From Acidovorax soli (lineage in GTDB: Bacteria; Pseudomonadota; Gammaproteobacteria; Burkholderiales; Burkholderiaceae_C): a DNA stretch of 39,506 nt. Below the pieces are notes generated by a model, which had not been told where the DNA came from, did not search any database, and saw only the letters and a program-made list of their open reading frames with translations. The position numbers were made by a program, and so were the translations under genes. Every line of letters starts with the position of its first letter. The stretch's first letter is position 1. The DNA lies in NCBI RefSeq assembly GCF_900107605.1, contig NZ_FNQJ01000030.1, positions 1-39,506 on the forward strand. Reading direction: 5' to 3'. Below, piece by piece: positions 1 to 8,680 of the stretch.

Positions 1-100
1 CCGACGGCGCCGGCGTTTAACCCCTATCCCCGATCAGTTCAGGTGGGGGAGTTTGAGGTGGCCATAGGCGGGGGAATTTGGGTGGCCATCGGGGAACGCT
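1..100. mobile_element. Possible IS21-type element end with tandem repeats
   Basis: Two near-identical direct repeats lie head to tail at 41-65 and 66-89. Both contain GGGGGA, TTTG and GGTGGCCAT and differ by two substitutions and a one-base gap. Tandem terminal repeats of about this size are typical of IS21-family ends, and the sequence style recalls the region downstream of istB genes in Burkholderiales. A reading frame ending with a TAA at 18-20 could be the last codons of a transposition protein, but too little is present to say. The assignment is an inference from memory; the repeats themselves are seen directly. Confidence 0.35.
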
Positions 101-177
101 TGGTCATTTTTGCATGGGCTGGGCTGTCTCGCAACCGCGCTCGGTGGGCGGTGAGTGTGCGGGCGGGAGTCCTGTTC

Positions 178-226
178 TGATAGTTTTCGGCGCTTATTGC
201 ATCAGCGCTGGAGGTCAAAAACTGTC
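178..226 (+). repeat. Comamonadaceae-type palindromic repeat, copy A
   Basis: Imperfect palindrome with core GGCGCTTATTGCATCAGCGC, flanked by GTTTT on the left and AAAAAC on the right so that the arms pair. It matches the other copies in this window at 3255, 9680, 10270, 16083, 26917 and 29080. Confidence 0.6.
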
Positions 227-235
227 ATTAATCAG

Positions 236-336
236 GCTCTGACCCCAATTTTGACCCCAATTTCTATTATTGCGGTCAAGGCTTGAGGCACCGCTTCCAC
301 GGGTCAAATTCGCCGAAATTGGAGTCTGACCCCCGA
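236..336. repeat. Repeated CTGACCCC motif with inverted arms
   Basis: CTGACCCC occurs at about 239-246 and 326-333, with another GACCCC at 253-258. The 12-base stretch 253-264 (GACCCCAATTTC) is mirrored at 315-326 (GAAATTGGAGTC) with one mismatch, giving a possible 50-base-loop hairpin. This motif style is common next to small mobile elements in proteobacteria, but I cannot assign a family. No gene is visible between 1 and 409. Confidence 0.4.
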
Positions 337-409
337 TTAGGTGCTGTGAACAGAGCTAGATGGAGGACACAGACTATCCGCAGCCGATCTTGTTGAGATT
401 CCAGCCGAC

Positions 410-2122
410 TTATGGAAAAGGTGCTGTACTTAATTGTGGGTAGTGGCGGATGGCATCCACGTCCCACTGGCGTCGAGCATCTATGCAAGCCGCCACGGAC
501 TGCATCTTGCACAGCCGCTCCAATGTTTGCTGTGCTCCGTGAGGATCATTATTGAGTGCTTGCGCCAGTGCATAGCGGTACATGGAAGAAGGGTACGCGT
601 AACGTTCCGATATTTTGCGCATTCCTTCCAGGTCTTGCGATGTCATACCCGGAGTCTGCGGCTTGCGTGCAAACCGCATGAATTCGTGGAGTTGGGTGAG
701 CAGGTAAACCGGCGGGCCTTCTGGAGGCGTCAGGTCTCCGATATGCAATTCTTGAAAACGCATCAGACGCCAGTCTTCCTCGTACGGAAGGTACTCCACC
801 ACCACGGTAACGAACAGGATCAATACCGCAGCCCCTGTAGGCGGCACTCCTATGCGCCACCAGCGGGCACCACGGGCCAAGTAGCGCTCTAGCGGCAACG
901 GATGCATTGCCGACAACGCGCCCATCCACAAGCCAACAGGCAATAGAAAATAAGCATAGTTCAATGGGTATTCGACCATGGCATGACTAAACACCATACC
1001 AATGGCCACCAAAGTCACCCAAGTCAGTGGATCGGCGCATTGTCGAATTTGCCAGCCGAACCACAGCAGAAGCCCTAAAGCGACCAGAAGCGCCACTGGC
1101 AAGCCATTCCACAAAGCCAAATCCAGCAGCAGATTATGTGAACTGTCAAAAAATGAGTGTGTTGCCGGGTAATCCAGTGCGGTTGCTGTTTGTGCGACAC
1201 CGATCTGGCCCCATCCATACCCGGCCCAGGGTGCGCGACCAATGGCATCCAGCATGGAGGTCCAGTACACCTTGCGAATGTCTGGCATAGACATGCGATC
1301 GACGGCAGTGGTGATATCTGAGGGGAGCAGCAGAGTGTTGTTGATCCAGGGCCAGAGCAACCCAGTGGTCAAAAACACCCCAACCACAAGAGAAAACGCG
1401 CCCGGCGTTGTTCGCAGTTGACAGCGACGCCTCAGAAGAAAATAAGCAGGCACCAGCCATGCCAATGTCAACAAGACGGATCGTGATCCCGTCATGACCA
1501 AACCAAAAATCAATACCAGCACCGCAGCGACGGTGGAAAAGGCTGTCAATTTCCCTGATTCCCAAAGAAACATTAAACCTGCTGTTGCAAGCAAAAGCAG
1601 GGTGGCCAACTGGTTGGGTTGCGCAAGATTGGCAAAAGGCCTGCCCCCTGGGGGCATGTCCGCAATGAATACCGAGAGTTTGCCCAGCAGCAGCCACTGG
1701 TGTGCCGCAATGCCCACTGAAAACAGGCCGGCCATGACCAGTCCGCACCAAAAACTGGTGAAGCAGATGAGTGGCGCGCTCTCAATGTTGGAGGCACGCT
1801 CAACGCTAAACCACCCTGCATGAACGGCCCAGCCCAACCCAAGCAGATACAGCGCAGACATCCAGCCATCACCAGCGAAATACAGTTGGCCGGAGATAAG
1901 CTGTAGCAGCGGCATCATTGATAGCAGGGCCGCGCCCAGTGTCAGTGCACTCATGGAGCGCCCCTGCAGGCTGGCCCTCAAGAACAGCGGCAGCAATGCC
2001 AGCGCAACCCCCAGCTCCTGATGAAAGCTGAGCCAGGGCGAGTAGTGGTTGGGCAATAAAAAAGCAAGACAACACAAGGCCCCCCCCCAAACCATGCCCT
2101 TTTCTTTCATTGGTTGCCCCAT
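410..2122 (-). CDS. pglL: Pilin O-linked oligosaccharyltransferase (PglL/TfpO type)
   Basis: Polytopic inner-membrane enzyme expected to transfer a lipid-linked glycan to serine or threonine of type IV pilin in the periplasm. The N-terminus carries the LPNHYSPWLSFHQE signature of the PglL_A region, followed by many hydrophobic segments, the conserved Wzy-type periplasmic motif HSFFDSSHN, and a soluble C-terminal part. About 570 residues is the usual family size. It lies directly downstream of the pilin gene, as tfpO/pilO does in Pseudomonas and Acinetobacter, but behind a terminator. The ATG at 2122 was chosen because the AAAGGGG just upstream can act as ribosome binding site; an ATG at 2110 and an upstream in-frame GTG at 2149 are alternatives. 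Oddity: two runs of nine G on the coding strand, one in the leader and one eight codons after the 2110 ATG, which could make the gene phase variable. O-antigen ligase is the main alternative call. Confidence 0.8.
   Translation of the reverse strand: MGQPMKEKGMVWGGALCCLAFLLPNHYSPWLSFHQELGVALALLPLFLRASLQGRSMSALTLGAALLSMMPLLQLISGQLYFAGDGWMSALYLLGLGWAVHAGWFSVERASNIESAPLICFTSFWCGLVMAGLFSVGIAAHQWLLLGKLSVFIADMPPGGRPFANLAQPNQLATLLLLATAGLMFLWESGKLTAFSTVAAVLVLIFGLVMTGSRSVLLTLAWLVPAYFLLRRRCQLRTTPGAFSLVVGVFLTTGLLWPWINNTLLLPSDITTAVDRMSMPDIRKVYWTSMLDAIGRAPWAGYGWGQIGVAQTATALDYPATHSFFDSSHNLLLDLALWNGLPVALLVALGLLLWFGWQIRQCADPLTWVTLVAIGMVFSHAMVEYPLNYAYFLLPVGLWMGALSAMHPLPLERYLARGARWWRIGVPPTGAAVLILFVTVVVEYLPYEEDWRLMRFQELHIGDLTPPEGPPVYLLTQLHEFMRFARKPQTPGMTSQDLEGMRKISERYAYPSSMYRYALAQALNNDPHGAQQTLERLCKMQSVAACIDARRQWDVDAIRHYPQLSTAPFP
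2080..2088 (-). repeat. Nine-base poly-G tract inside pglL coding sequence
   Basis: On the coding strand this is G9, encoding the end of a Trp codon, two Gly codons and the start of an Ala codon near the protein's N-terminus. Gain or loss of one base would shift the frame; one of the alternative frames closes at about 1869, leaving a short product. Confidence 0.85.
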
Positions 2123-2124
2123 CG

Positions 2125-2133
2125 CCCCCCCCC
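2125..2133 (-). repeat. Nine-base poly-G tract at the pglL ribosome binding site
   Basis: A7 followed by G9 on the coding strand, ending two bases before the ATG at 2122. It contains the only Shine-Dalgarno-like sequence, so length changes would alter spacing. If translation begins at the upstream GTG (2149) they would shift the frame. Confidence 0.8.
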
Positions 2134-2149
2134 TTTTTTTGCATATCAC

Positions 2150-2179
2150 AAAAAAAAGGTGCGCTCAAAGCGCACCTTT
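2150..2179 (-). terminator. Intrinsic terminator of pilA
   Basis: An 11-bp perfect stem (2155-2165 pairing with 2169-2179, arm AAAGGTGCGCT) with a three-base loop, followed on the - strand by a run of eight T (2157-2150). It lies 43 bp after the pilin stop and just before pglL, so it should limit read-through from the strong pilin promoter. Confidence 0.9.
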
Positions 2180-2221
2180 GTTACTTCTATGCGCCGGCTT
2201 ATGGCAGGCGATCAAAAGAGC

Positions 2222-2746
2222 TTAACCGCGGCAGGAGCCTGGCAGGTACTTTGGTGGCATGCCAGTGACTCCGGTCCCAGTAGCGGGGCCGCAAACCCAT
2301 TTGAAGATCGTGAGGCCAACATCACCATTAGCCAAAGGAGTGGCTCCGTCCTTGTAAGGCACCAATTGGATTGACTTTGCGGCAGCATCTTTCAGATCGG
2401 GCGCAGCGTTGGCGCCGGTAGCGGCAGGCGTCGTAACGGTCACAACGCCAGCGTTCGAAGTCACGATCGAGAGAACATATTTGCTGGGGTTACTTGCGGC
2501 CGCCGCAGTAATATTTTGCTCACAGCCCCAACCGTTAGCTGCGGGCAATGTGGTGCTGGACGTGCTTTGCACGGTTTCCGTGATGCTGGTGCGACACTGC
2601 GATGCGGCCAGAACCACTTCAGCCACCTTGGCGCGGATGGTGTAGTCCTGGTAAGCCGGCAGAGCCACTGCAGCCAGAATACCGATGATCGCCACCACGA
2701 TCATCAATTCGATCAGGGTGAAACCCTTTTGCATGGAACGCTTCAT
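2222..2746 (-). CDS. pilA: Type IVa major pilin
   Basis: Structural subunit of type IV pili. The prepilin has an 8-residue basic leader ending in Gly8, the cleavage and N-methylation site of prepilin peptidase. Mature protein starts with Phe, followed by [20 protein letters not shown], with the conserved Glu5 (Glu13 of the precursor), the membrane and assembly helix. Four cysteines are present (51, 75, 152, 172). The last two bracket a D-region-like loop near the C-terminus, and a serine sits beside Cys172, where TfpO-type enzymes modify some pilins. 174 residues is a normal length. The start is supported by GAGGAGAAATTTATG. A sigma-54-like promoter lies about 70 bp upstream and a terminator downstream. 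The pglL gene that follows may glycosylate this pilin. Confidence 0.93.
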   Translation of the reverse strand: MKRSMQKGFTLIELMIVVAIIGILAAVALPAYQDYTIRAKVAEVVLAASQCRTSITETVQSTSSTTLPAANGWGCEQNITAAAASNPSKYVLSIVTSNAGVVTVTTPAATGANAAPDLKDAAAKSIQLVPYKDGATPLANGDVGLTIFKWVCGPATGTGVTGMPPKYLPGSCRG

Positions 2747-2814
2747 AAATTTCTCCTCGGAGTCAATTGCAAATGAAAACCTGCAGAAGAATTCTTCAGG
2801 CTCGTACAGGTAGA

Positions 2815-2830
2815 AGCAGCATCCGTGCCA
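2815..2830 (-). promoter_or_regulatory. Sigma-54 (-24/-12) promoter of pilA
   Basis: On the - strand the sequence reads TGGCACG-GATG-CTGCT, matching the RpoN consensus TGGCACG-N4-TTGCW except for one base in the -12 element. It would place the start near 2803, giving a leader of about 57 bases. pilA genes are classically driven by RpoN with the PilS/PilR system; those regulators are not in the window. Confidence 0.75.
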
Positions 2831-3103
2831 AACGGCAATATGAAACTAGTCGTATCATTTTGCTTACAAAGCCCGCATGAGAGTGCGGTTTTGTAACGGC
2901 ATTCGGCATCAGGGTCTGGCGCGAGACATTTTTGTCACCCCCTGGTTGTCACGAAGTGCAAGTTAGGCTTACAAATTGAACACTGCTCTCGATGGCGGTC
3001 AGTCGATGGGATTGGTGGTAGCCAGTGCGTGCCGTGTGAAAAGGTGCGCTGTCGGATTCCAATCAGGGATGAACCACCTGATTGGGTGGCTATTCCAGAT
3101 GGA

Positions 3104-3197
3104 CCCTTCGCCCTGAGTGCGAAGGGCTGGCGCCAAGAGGAGCAAGGCTTCGGCAAGCCTGTCCTGAGTTCATCGAAGGGCTCAGTCCGAACGGCTG
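3104..3197. repeat. Dispersed intergenic repeat (TTCG...CTGAG type)
   Basis: The stretch contains CCCTTCGCCCTGAGTGCGAAGGG, AAGGCTTCGGCAAGCCTGTC and CATCGAAGGGCTCAGTCCGAACGG, each partly palindromic. I recognise this as a repeat type scattered between genes in many Burkholderiales. The rest of 2831-3343 holds no gene that I can support; apparent short frames across it are products of this repeat. Confidence 0.55.
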
Positions 3198-3254
3198 GGG
3201 CAATACATCTGAGGTATGTCGTCAATCGGTGAAATCAACCTCAAATACTGATGT

Positions 3255-3303
3255 GAAAAGCGCTAATAGCTATCAAAAAAATAGCTTTGCAAGTTTGATT
3301 TCA
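3255..3303 (-). repeat. Comamonadaceae-type palindromic repeat, copy B
   Basis: Read on the - strand it contains TTTTTGATAGCTATTAGCGC, the same half element as copies F and G. The second half of the palindrome is degenerate. Confidence 0.55.
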
Positions 3304-3343
3304 CTGTGCCGCCCGTGGCAATAGGTGTTCACACCCCAAACTC

Positions 3344-3571
3344 CTACCCCGTCTGTAGCCACGAAATATCATGCGGGGCCTGGTCGCCAGGCTGTGCGAT
3401 GGCGTCGAAGTGGCGGAGTTCTTCGACGATCAGTTGCGTCTCGGATGGCTTGGTGTGCGTGATGTAGAGGGGGCACGGTTTGCCGGTTTGCAATTGTGCC
3501 AGGGTGTGGGGTGTCGGGTGCAGGCTGCGCTGGGCAATGGCGCCCGAGCAGCCCAACTCGCGAACTTTCAG
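3344..3571 (-). pseudogene. Internally deleted cyclic-nucleotide phosphodiesterase remnant
   Basis: The reading frame starts with KVRELGCSGAIAQ, which resembles the N-terminus of class II cAMP phosphodiesterases (metallo-beta-lactamase fold), and then passes directly into PCPLYITHTKPSETQLIVEEL, which resembles their C-terminus. All metal-binding motifs (HxHxDH and later histidines) that should lie between are missing. The remnant has about 75 codons where the family has about 250 or more. The original start codon is not an ATG: the codon before KVREL is CTG, and a stop lies four codons upstream. It follows the FHA gene in the same direction. This is a reading from memory of the family; an alternative is a short unrelated protein starting at the TTG at 3556. 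Confidence 0.6.
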
Positions 3572-3671
3572 GCCACCGCCTTACTCTGGGTTGCGATGAT
3601 CTCAACCGCCCGGTCTGCGTTCCCAGCGAATAGGGGAGTGGGGCTGGAGAGCCAGCCACACTCCCGGGGCA

Positions 3672-4328
3672 TCATGCCAGTTCGAACTGCATCTCGGTGC
3701 CTGCGAGTGTGATCCGGTCGCCATGCTTGAGGGGCAGGGGATTGGCGCCGATGGCGGCACCGTTGACCAGGGGCATGCCGGGGCCTTCGACATGCGCCAG
3801 CACATGGCCCTGGTGGCGCTTGGTGATGGAGGCCACGGCCACGCCAGGCTTGCCGATGGTGGTGACCACTTTCTGCAGGGCCACCTCGCGCCCGGCAGCA
3901 GCGCCCGACATCACCCGAATGACCGCCGACTGCTGCGTGGCTGCCACGGGAGTGGGCGCCACCGCGGGGCGGGGCACGGCAGCATGCGCAGGCGCCATGC
4001 CTGGCTTGAAGAGCATGGTTTTTTCGAAATTTTCGCCCTCGGCCTCCTGGAGGAAGCGGATCTTGTATTTGCCGACTTCAATGACGTCACCATTGCGCAG
4101 TTCCTGGCGCTTGACGGCCTTGGCATTGACATAGGTGCCGTTGGTGCTGCCCAGGTCTTCAATTTCCACGCCGCCATCGGCCATGTGGATGACGGCGTGC
4201 TCGCCGCTGACGGCCAGGTTGTCGATCACGATATCGTTGTAGGGGCGCCGACCCAGCGTGGTCCGCTCCTTGGTCAATTCGACGTCCTTGATGACGACGC
4301 TGTCGATCGAAACGATCATTCTGGGCAT
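3672..4328 (-). CDS. FHA-domain protein
   Basis: Cytoplasmic phosphothreonine-binding protein. The N-terminal FHA domain (about residues 5-95) has all core residues: Gly26-Arg27, Ser41, His44 and the STNGTYVN loop at 61-68. After a Pro/Ala-rich linker, residues about 135-218 form a second, degenerate FHA-like fold (TIGKPG, VNGAAI and LKHGDRI) lacking the Arg and Ser contacts. The segment FEKTMLF between them is a plausible phosphorylation site, as Thr-rich tails of this kind serve in GarA- or TssF-type partners, but that is inference. The gene sits 43 bp after the PP2C phosphatase gene in the same direction, suggesting a Ser/Thr phosphorylation circuit. No kinase gene is in the window. Confidence 0.88.
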   Translation of the reverse strand: MPRMIVSIDSVVIKDVELTKERTTLGRRPYNDIVIDNLAVSGEHAVIHMADGGVEIEDLGSTNGTYVNAKAVKRQELRNGDVIEVGKYKIRFLQEAEGENFEKTMLFKPGMAPAHAAVPRPAVAPTPVAATQQSAVIRVMSGAAAGREVALQKVVTTIGKPGVAVASITKRHQGHVLAHVEGPGMPLVNGAAIGANPLPLKHGDRITLAGTEMQFELA

Positions 4329-4371
4329 GATCCACTCCTGCGGTGTTGGGGTATTGGGGGGTTGAGCGGCA

Positions 4372-5160
4372 TCATGCGGTCCTGATCAACCGGGACATGA
4401 AACCTCGTTTTTTGCCGCCTGCCGCCATGTGCACGAGCAGCACGCTGATGTTGTCGCGCCCTCCATGGGCATTGGCGGTGTCGATGAGCAGCGTGGCTTT
4501 TTCTTCGAGTGACAGGGGTGCGCGCACCATTTCCGCCAGGTCGGCATCGGAAACCATGTCGGTCAGGCCGTCCGAGCACATGAGGAACAAATCGTCCGGG
4601 GCCACCTGGAACTCGTTCACTTCCATCTGCACGTGGGGTTCTACGCCCAGCGCACGCGTGACGAGGTTGCGGCTGCTGGATGCGGCGGCCTGCTGGGGCG
4701 TGAGCAAGCCGGCGTCCACCTGTTCCTGCAGCCACGAGTGGTCGCGCGTGATTTGCTGCAAAACGCCGCCGCGCAGGCGGTAACAGCGCGAGTCGCCGAT
4801 GTGCCCCAGGATGAGCCGGGCATCCCGAAAAACACCCACGACCAGCGTGGTGCCCATGCCTGCATAAAGGGGGTTGGAAAGGGATGCGCCCAGCACGGCA
4901 TGGTTGGCGTTTTCGACGCAGATCTCAAGCGCCCTGCGTACATCGGCAGCCGGTGCATTCTTGCCGGCCTGGGCCAGCCAGCGCGCCATCTCCGTGCGAA
5001 TGAAGGTGGTGGCCATGGCGCTGGCCACTTCACCCGCGTTGTAGCCGCCCATGCCGTCCGCCAGAATTGTGATGCGCGCATCACGGTCGATGGCCACCGC
5101 ATCTTCGTTGTTGTTGCGCACCCGTCCGCAGTCGGTGCGGGCAAAAAATTCATAGGTCAT
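4372..5160 (-). CDS. PP2C-family Ser/Thr protein phosphatase
   Basis: Metal-dependent (Mg/Mn) protein phosphatase of the PPM/PP2C type, likely cytoplasmic. Motifs appear in the expected order: RxxNED (15-20), DGMGG (35-39) with metal-binding Asp, GMGTT (101-105), GDSR (122-125), CSDGLTD (195-201) and GRDN (234-237). 262 residues is the normal size of bacterial Stp1-like enzymes, with no membrane segment. It would remove phosphate from Ser/Thr residues on proteins recognised by the adjacent FHA protein. The ATG at 5160 agrees with the usual start MTYEFFARTDxGxVRxxNED. The ribosome binding site is weak (AACCTCC region), so coupling with an upstream frame is possible. Confidence 0.93.
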   Translation of the reverse strand: MTYEFFARTDCGRVRNNNEDAVAIDRDARITILADGMGGYNAGEVASAMATTFIRTEMARWLAQAGKNAPAADVRRALEICVENANHAVLGASLSNPLYAGMGTTLVVGVFRDARLILGHIGDSRCYRLRGGVLQQITRDHSWLQEQVDAGLLTPQQAAASSSRNLVTRALGVEPHVQMEVNEFQVAPDDLFLMCSDGLTDMVSDADLAEMVRAPLSLEEKATLLIDTANAHGGRDNISVLLVHMAAGGKKRGFMSRLIRTA

Positions 5161-5180
5161 GGAGGTTGCCGCGTGCGTCG

Positions 5181-5351
5181 TCAGGCAGCCGAATTCGGCG
5201 GAAGCCCCGAATTGCGGACCGTGGCAAGTTCCAGCACCGGTGTCTGGAAATCTGCCATGTCTGGCCCATTGGCATCGCGCTTCGCATCATAGACGAGTGC
5301 TTTGTCTGGCCGTGCCATGGCGGCAGGAATCGGGACCATGCCTGGGTTCAT
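5181..5351 (-). CDS. Possible short protein or 3' gene remnant upstream of PP2C
   Basis: A 56-codon frame from ATG 5351 to a TGA at 5181, ending 20 bp before the PP2C start. The open frame actually extends back without a stop to about 5455, roughly 90 codons, with protein-like composition (for example MADFQTPVLELATVRNSGLP), so it could be the 3' end of a decayed gene rather than a new small gene. There is no good ribosome binding site before the ATG and I recognise no family. Apart from this, 5352-5569 shows nothing I can assign. Confidence 0.3.
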   Translation of the reverse strand: MNPGMVPIPAAMARPDKALVYDAKRDANGPDMADFQTPVLELATVRNSGLPPNSAA

Positions 5352-5569
5352 GGATGGCGATGGCTTTGCATGATCAAAAACGGCTCTCGGTCGTACGGTG
5401 GGGCACGGGTTAAAAGCAATTTCTGCGCCCGCGTCGGCTTGGGCATCGCCAAGGGGTCATCTGCCCGGGTTGGCAGGGGACGGCGCTCCATGCCGGCCCT
5501 TTTTTCCGCCGAGGCGGGGAGCGGGGTGTCATGGGCGTGTCATTTTTGTCACGACCCATGCCTTCTTGG

Positions 5570-6256
5570 TTACTGTGAGGACGCGGCACGCCGGAGACGT
5601 GGCCAGAATTTTCCGATGCCCACCACGAACGCGGCGCCCAGTGCGGCGGCCACGTAGTGCAGGGCCGGGTGTGCCAGAGCAAAGTCGTGCAATGAGGCGT
5701 CGCTGACAATGGTTTCGCCGCCCACCCAGCCGATCAGTGCCGCACCCAGGACCACGATGACCGGAAAGCGTTCCATCAGCTTGATCATCAGCGTGCTGCC
5801 AAAGATCACCAGCGGAATGCTGATGGCCAGGCCCAGCACCAGCAGCACCAGGTTGCCATGGGCGGCGGCGGCCACGGCAATCACGTTGTCCAGGCTCATC
5901 ACCAGGTCGGCAATCAGGATGGTGCGTACGGCGGCCATGAGGTTGCCGTGGGACTTGGATTCGCCCTCCTCGTCGCCGTCGTCGCTGAGCAGTTGCAGGC
6001 CGATCCACAGCAGCAGGCAGCCGCCCACGATCTGCAGGAACGACAGCTCCAGCAGCTTGGCAGCCACCACTGTCAGCACGATGCGCAACACCACGGCCGC
6101 GCCGGAGCCCCAGAAAACCGCCTTGCGCTGTTGGTGCGGCGGCAGGGAGCGCGCGGCCAGTGCAATGACAACCGCGTTGTCACCGGACAGGATGATGTTG
6201 ATCCAGACGATCTTGATGAGACCGATCCAGAAATCGGCACTGTGCAGAAATTCCAT
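5570..6256 (-). CDS. TerC-family integral membrane protein
   Basis: Multi-pass inner-membrane protein of the TerC/YjbE family, linked in other bacteria to export of manganese or other metals and to tellurite resistance. The two family motifs with membrane aspartates are present: SGDNAVVI (24-31) and SLDNVIAV (121-128). There are about seven hydrophobic segments, with an acidic cytoplasmic loop (DDGDEEGES, 92-100) between them. 228 residues is the size of the short TerC group. GGAGTG six bases before the ATG supports the start. It lies 128 bp after sucD, behind a strong hairpin, so it is probably a separate unit. I looked for a yybP-ykoY manganese riboswitch in the leader and did not see one. 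Confidence 0.9.
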   Translation of the reverse strand: MEFLHSADFWIGLIKIVWINIILSGDNAVVIALAARSLPPHQQRKAVFWGSGAAVVLRIVLTVVAAKLLELSFLQIVGGCLLLWIGLQLLSDDGDEEGESKSHGNLMAAVRTILIADLVMSLDNVIAVAAAAHGNLVLLVLGLAISIPLVIFGSTLMIKLMERFPVIVVLGAALIGWVGGETIVSDASLHDFALAHPALHYVAAALGAAFVVGIGKFWPRLRRAASSQ

Positions 6257-6282
6257 GACTTCACTCCATTGTTATGAATGCA

Positions 6283-6324
6283 AGAAGCGCCCGAAACCTT
6301 GGTTTCGGGCGCTTCTGTTTTTTT
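6283..6324. terminator. Perfect 16-bp hairpin with T run (likely bidirectional terminator)
   Basis: Arms 6283-6298 and 6301-6316 (AGAAGCGCCCGAAACC) are exact complements. The T run (6318-6324) follows on the + strand, while sucD reads on the - strand, where only a short TTGCATT follows. It probably ends sucCD transcripts and blocks + strand antisense transcription. Confidence 0.75.
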
Positions 6325-6383
6325 GGAGCAGCCAGTTTATCGGGCGAGGGCGCCCGGGTCGTCCGTAATTCTGCTTACGAGAA

Positions 6384-7280
6384 TTACTTCAGCTGGGCCT
6401 TGAGCAGCTTGCCCAGTTCCGACGGGTTGCGGGTGATGATGAAACCCGACTCTTCCATGATGGCGAGCTTGGCATCGGCCGTGTCGGCGCCGCCGGAGAT
6501 CAGCGCGCCAGCGTGGCCCATGCGCTTGCCGGGAGGGGCCGTCACGCCAGCGATGAAGCCCACGATAGGCTTCTTCATGTTGGCCTTGCACCACTGGGCG
6601 GCTTCGGCTTCATCGGGACCGCCGATTTCGCCAATCATGATGACGGCGTCGGTGTCCGGATCGTCGTTGAAAGCCTTCATCACGTCGATGTGCTTCAAGC
6701 CATTGATGGGGTCGCCACCAATGCCCACGGCGCTCGACTGGCCCAGGCCCACTTCCGTCAGCATGGCCACGGCTTCGTACGTCAGCGTGCCCGAACGGCT
6801 CACCACGCCGATGCGGCCCTTGCGGTGGATGTGGCCGGGCATGATGCCGATCTTGATCTCGTCGGGCGTGATCAGGCCGGGGCAGTTGGGACCCAGCAGC
6901 AGGGTCTTCTTGCCGCCAGCGGCTTCCTTGGCTTTCATCTTGTTGCGCACCATCAGCATGTCCTTGACGGGAATGCCTTCGGTGATGCAGATCGCCATGT
7001 CCAGGTCGGCTTCGACGGCTTCCCAGATGGCGTCGGCGGCGCCTGCGGGCGGCACGTAGATCACCGACACGGTGGCGCCGGTCTGCTGCGCGGCTTCCTT
7101 GACGGAGGCGTAAATCGGGATGTTGAAGATCGATTCGCCGGCCTTCTTGGGGTTCACGCCGGCCACGAAGGCGTTCTTGCCGTTCGCGTATTCCTGGCAC
7201 TTTTCGGTGTGGAACTGGCCGGTCTTGCCCGTGATGCCCTGGGTGATGACCTTGGTGTCTTTGTTGATGTAGATCGACAT
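6384..7280 (-). CDS. sucD: Succinyl-CoA synthetase alpha subunit
   Basis: Alpha subunit of the ADP-forming succinate-CoA ligase of the TCA cycle, which interconverts succinyl-CoA and succinate with phosphorylation of ADP. The N-terminal CoA-binding domain begins [10 protein letters not shown] (16-25). The phosphohistidine is His256 in [10 protein letters not shown], equivalent to His246 of the E. coli enzyme. 298 residues is full length. The start at 7280 has AGGTAA upstream. It follows sucC by 66 bp in the same direction, forming the usual sucCD pair. An 8-bp inverted repeat (6365-6372 and 6380-6387) overlaps its stop codon. Confidence 0.97.
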   Translation of the reverse strand: MSIYINKDTKVITQGITGKTGQFHTEKCQEYANGKNAFVAGVNPKKAGESIFNIPIYASVKEAAQQTGATVSVIYVPPAGAADAIWEAVEADLDMAICITEGIPVKDMLMVRNKMKAKEAAGGKKTLLLGPNCPGLITPDEIKIGIMPGHIHRKGRIGVVSRSGTLTYEAVAMLTEVGLGQSSAVGIGGDPINGLKHIDVMKAFNDDPDTDAVIMIGEIGGPDEAEAAQWCKANMKKPIVGFIAGVTAPPGKRMGHAGALISGGADTADAKLAIMEESGFIITRNPSELGKLLKAQLK

Positions 7281-7298
7281 GAGAGTTACCTATTCAGT

Positions 7299-7341
7299 TG
7301 GGGACAGAGCTTGTCCGCTGCGCGGCCTGCGGTCTGTCCCG
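7299..7341. repeat. Imperfect inverted repeat between sucC and sucD
   Basis: GGGACAGAGC at 7301-7310 pairs with GGTCTGTCCC at 7331-7340 (nine of ten positions) around a GC-rich loop. It may act as an mRNA-processing or stabilising hairpin in the sucCD transcript. Confidence 0.45.
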
Positions 7342-7346
7342 CAAAA

Positions 7347-8510
<1,164 letters not shown>

Positions 8511-8680
8511 GAGGTCTCTCTCAGGGAAGGGTGGTATTTACCCGTTTACCATGGACTATTGTCTGGCCGCGGGCGGGGACATGGCAGCCGGCGACTGTAT
8601 CATGCTGCAATGCACCATCCCTTGTGCCAAGCTTACAGGGGTGGGTCAGCGCGCAATCACCCCCTTGCAGGAGCTTTCCG

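Noticed and set aside
6257..6383. Possible manganese riboswitch before the TerC gene
   Set aside because: The leader is mainly one 16-bp terminator-like hairpin and lacks the conserved loops of yybP-ykoY.
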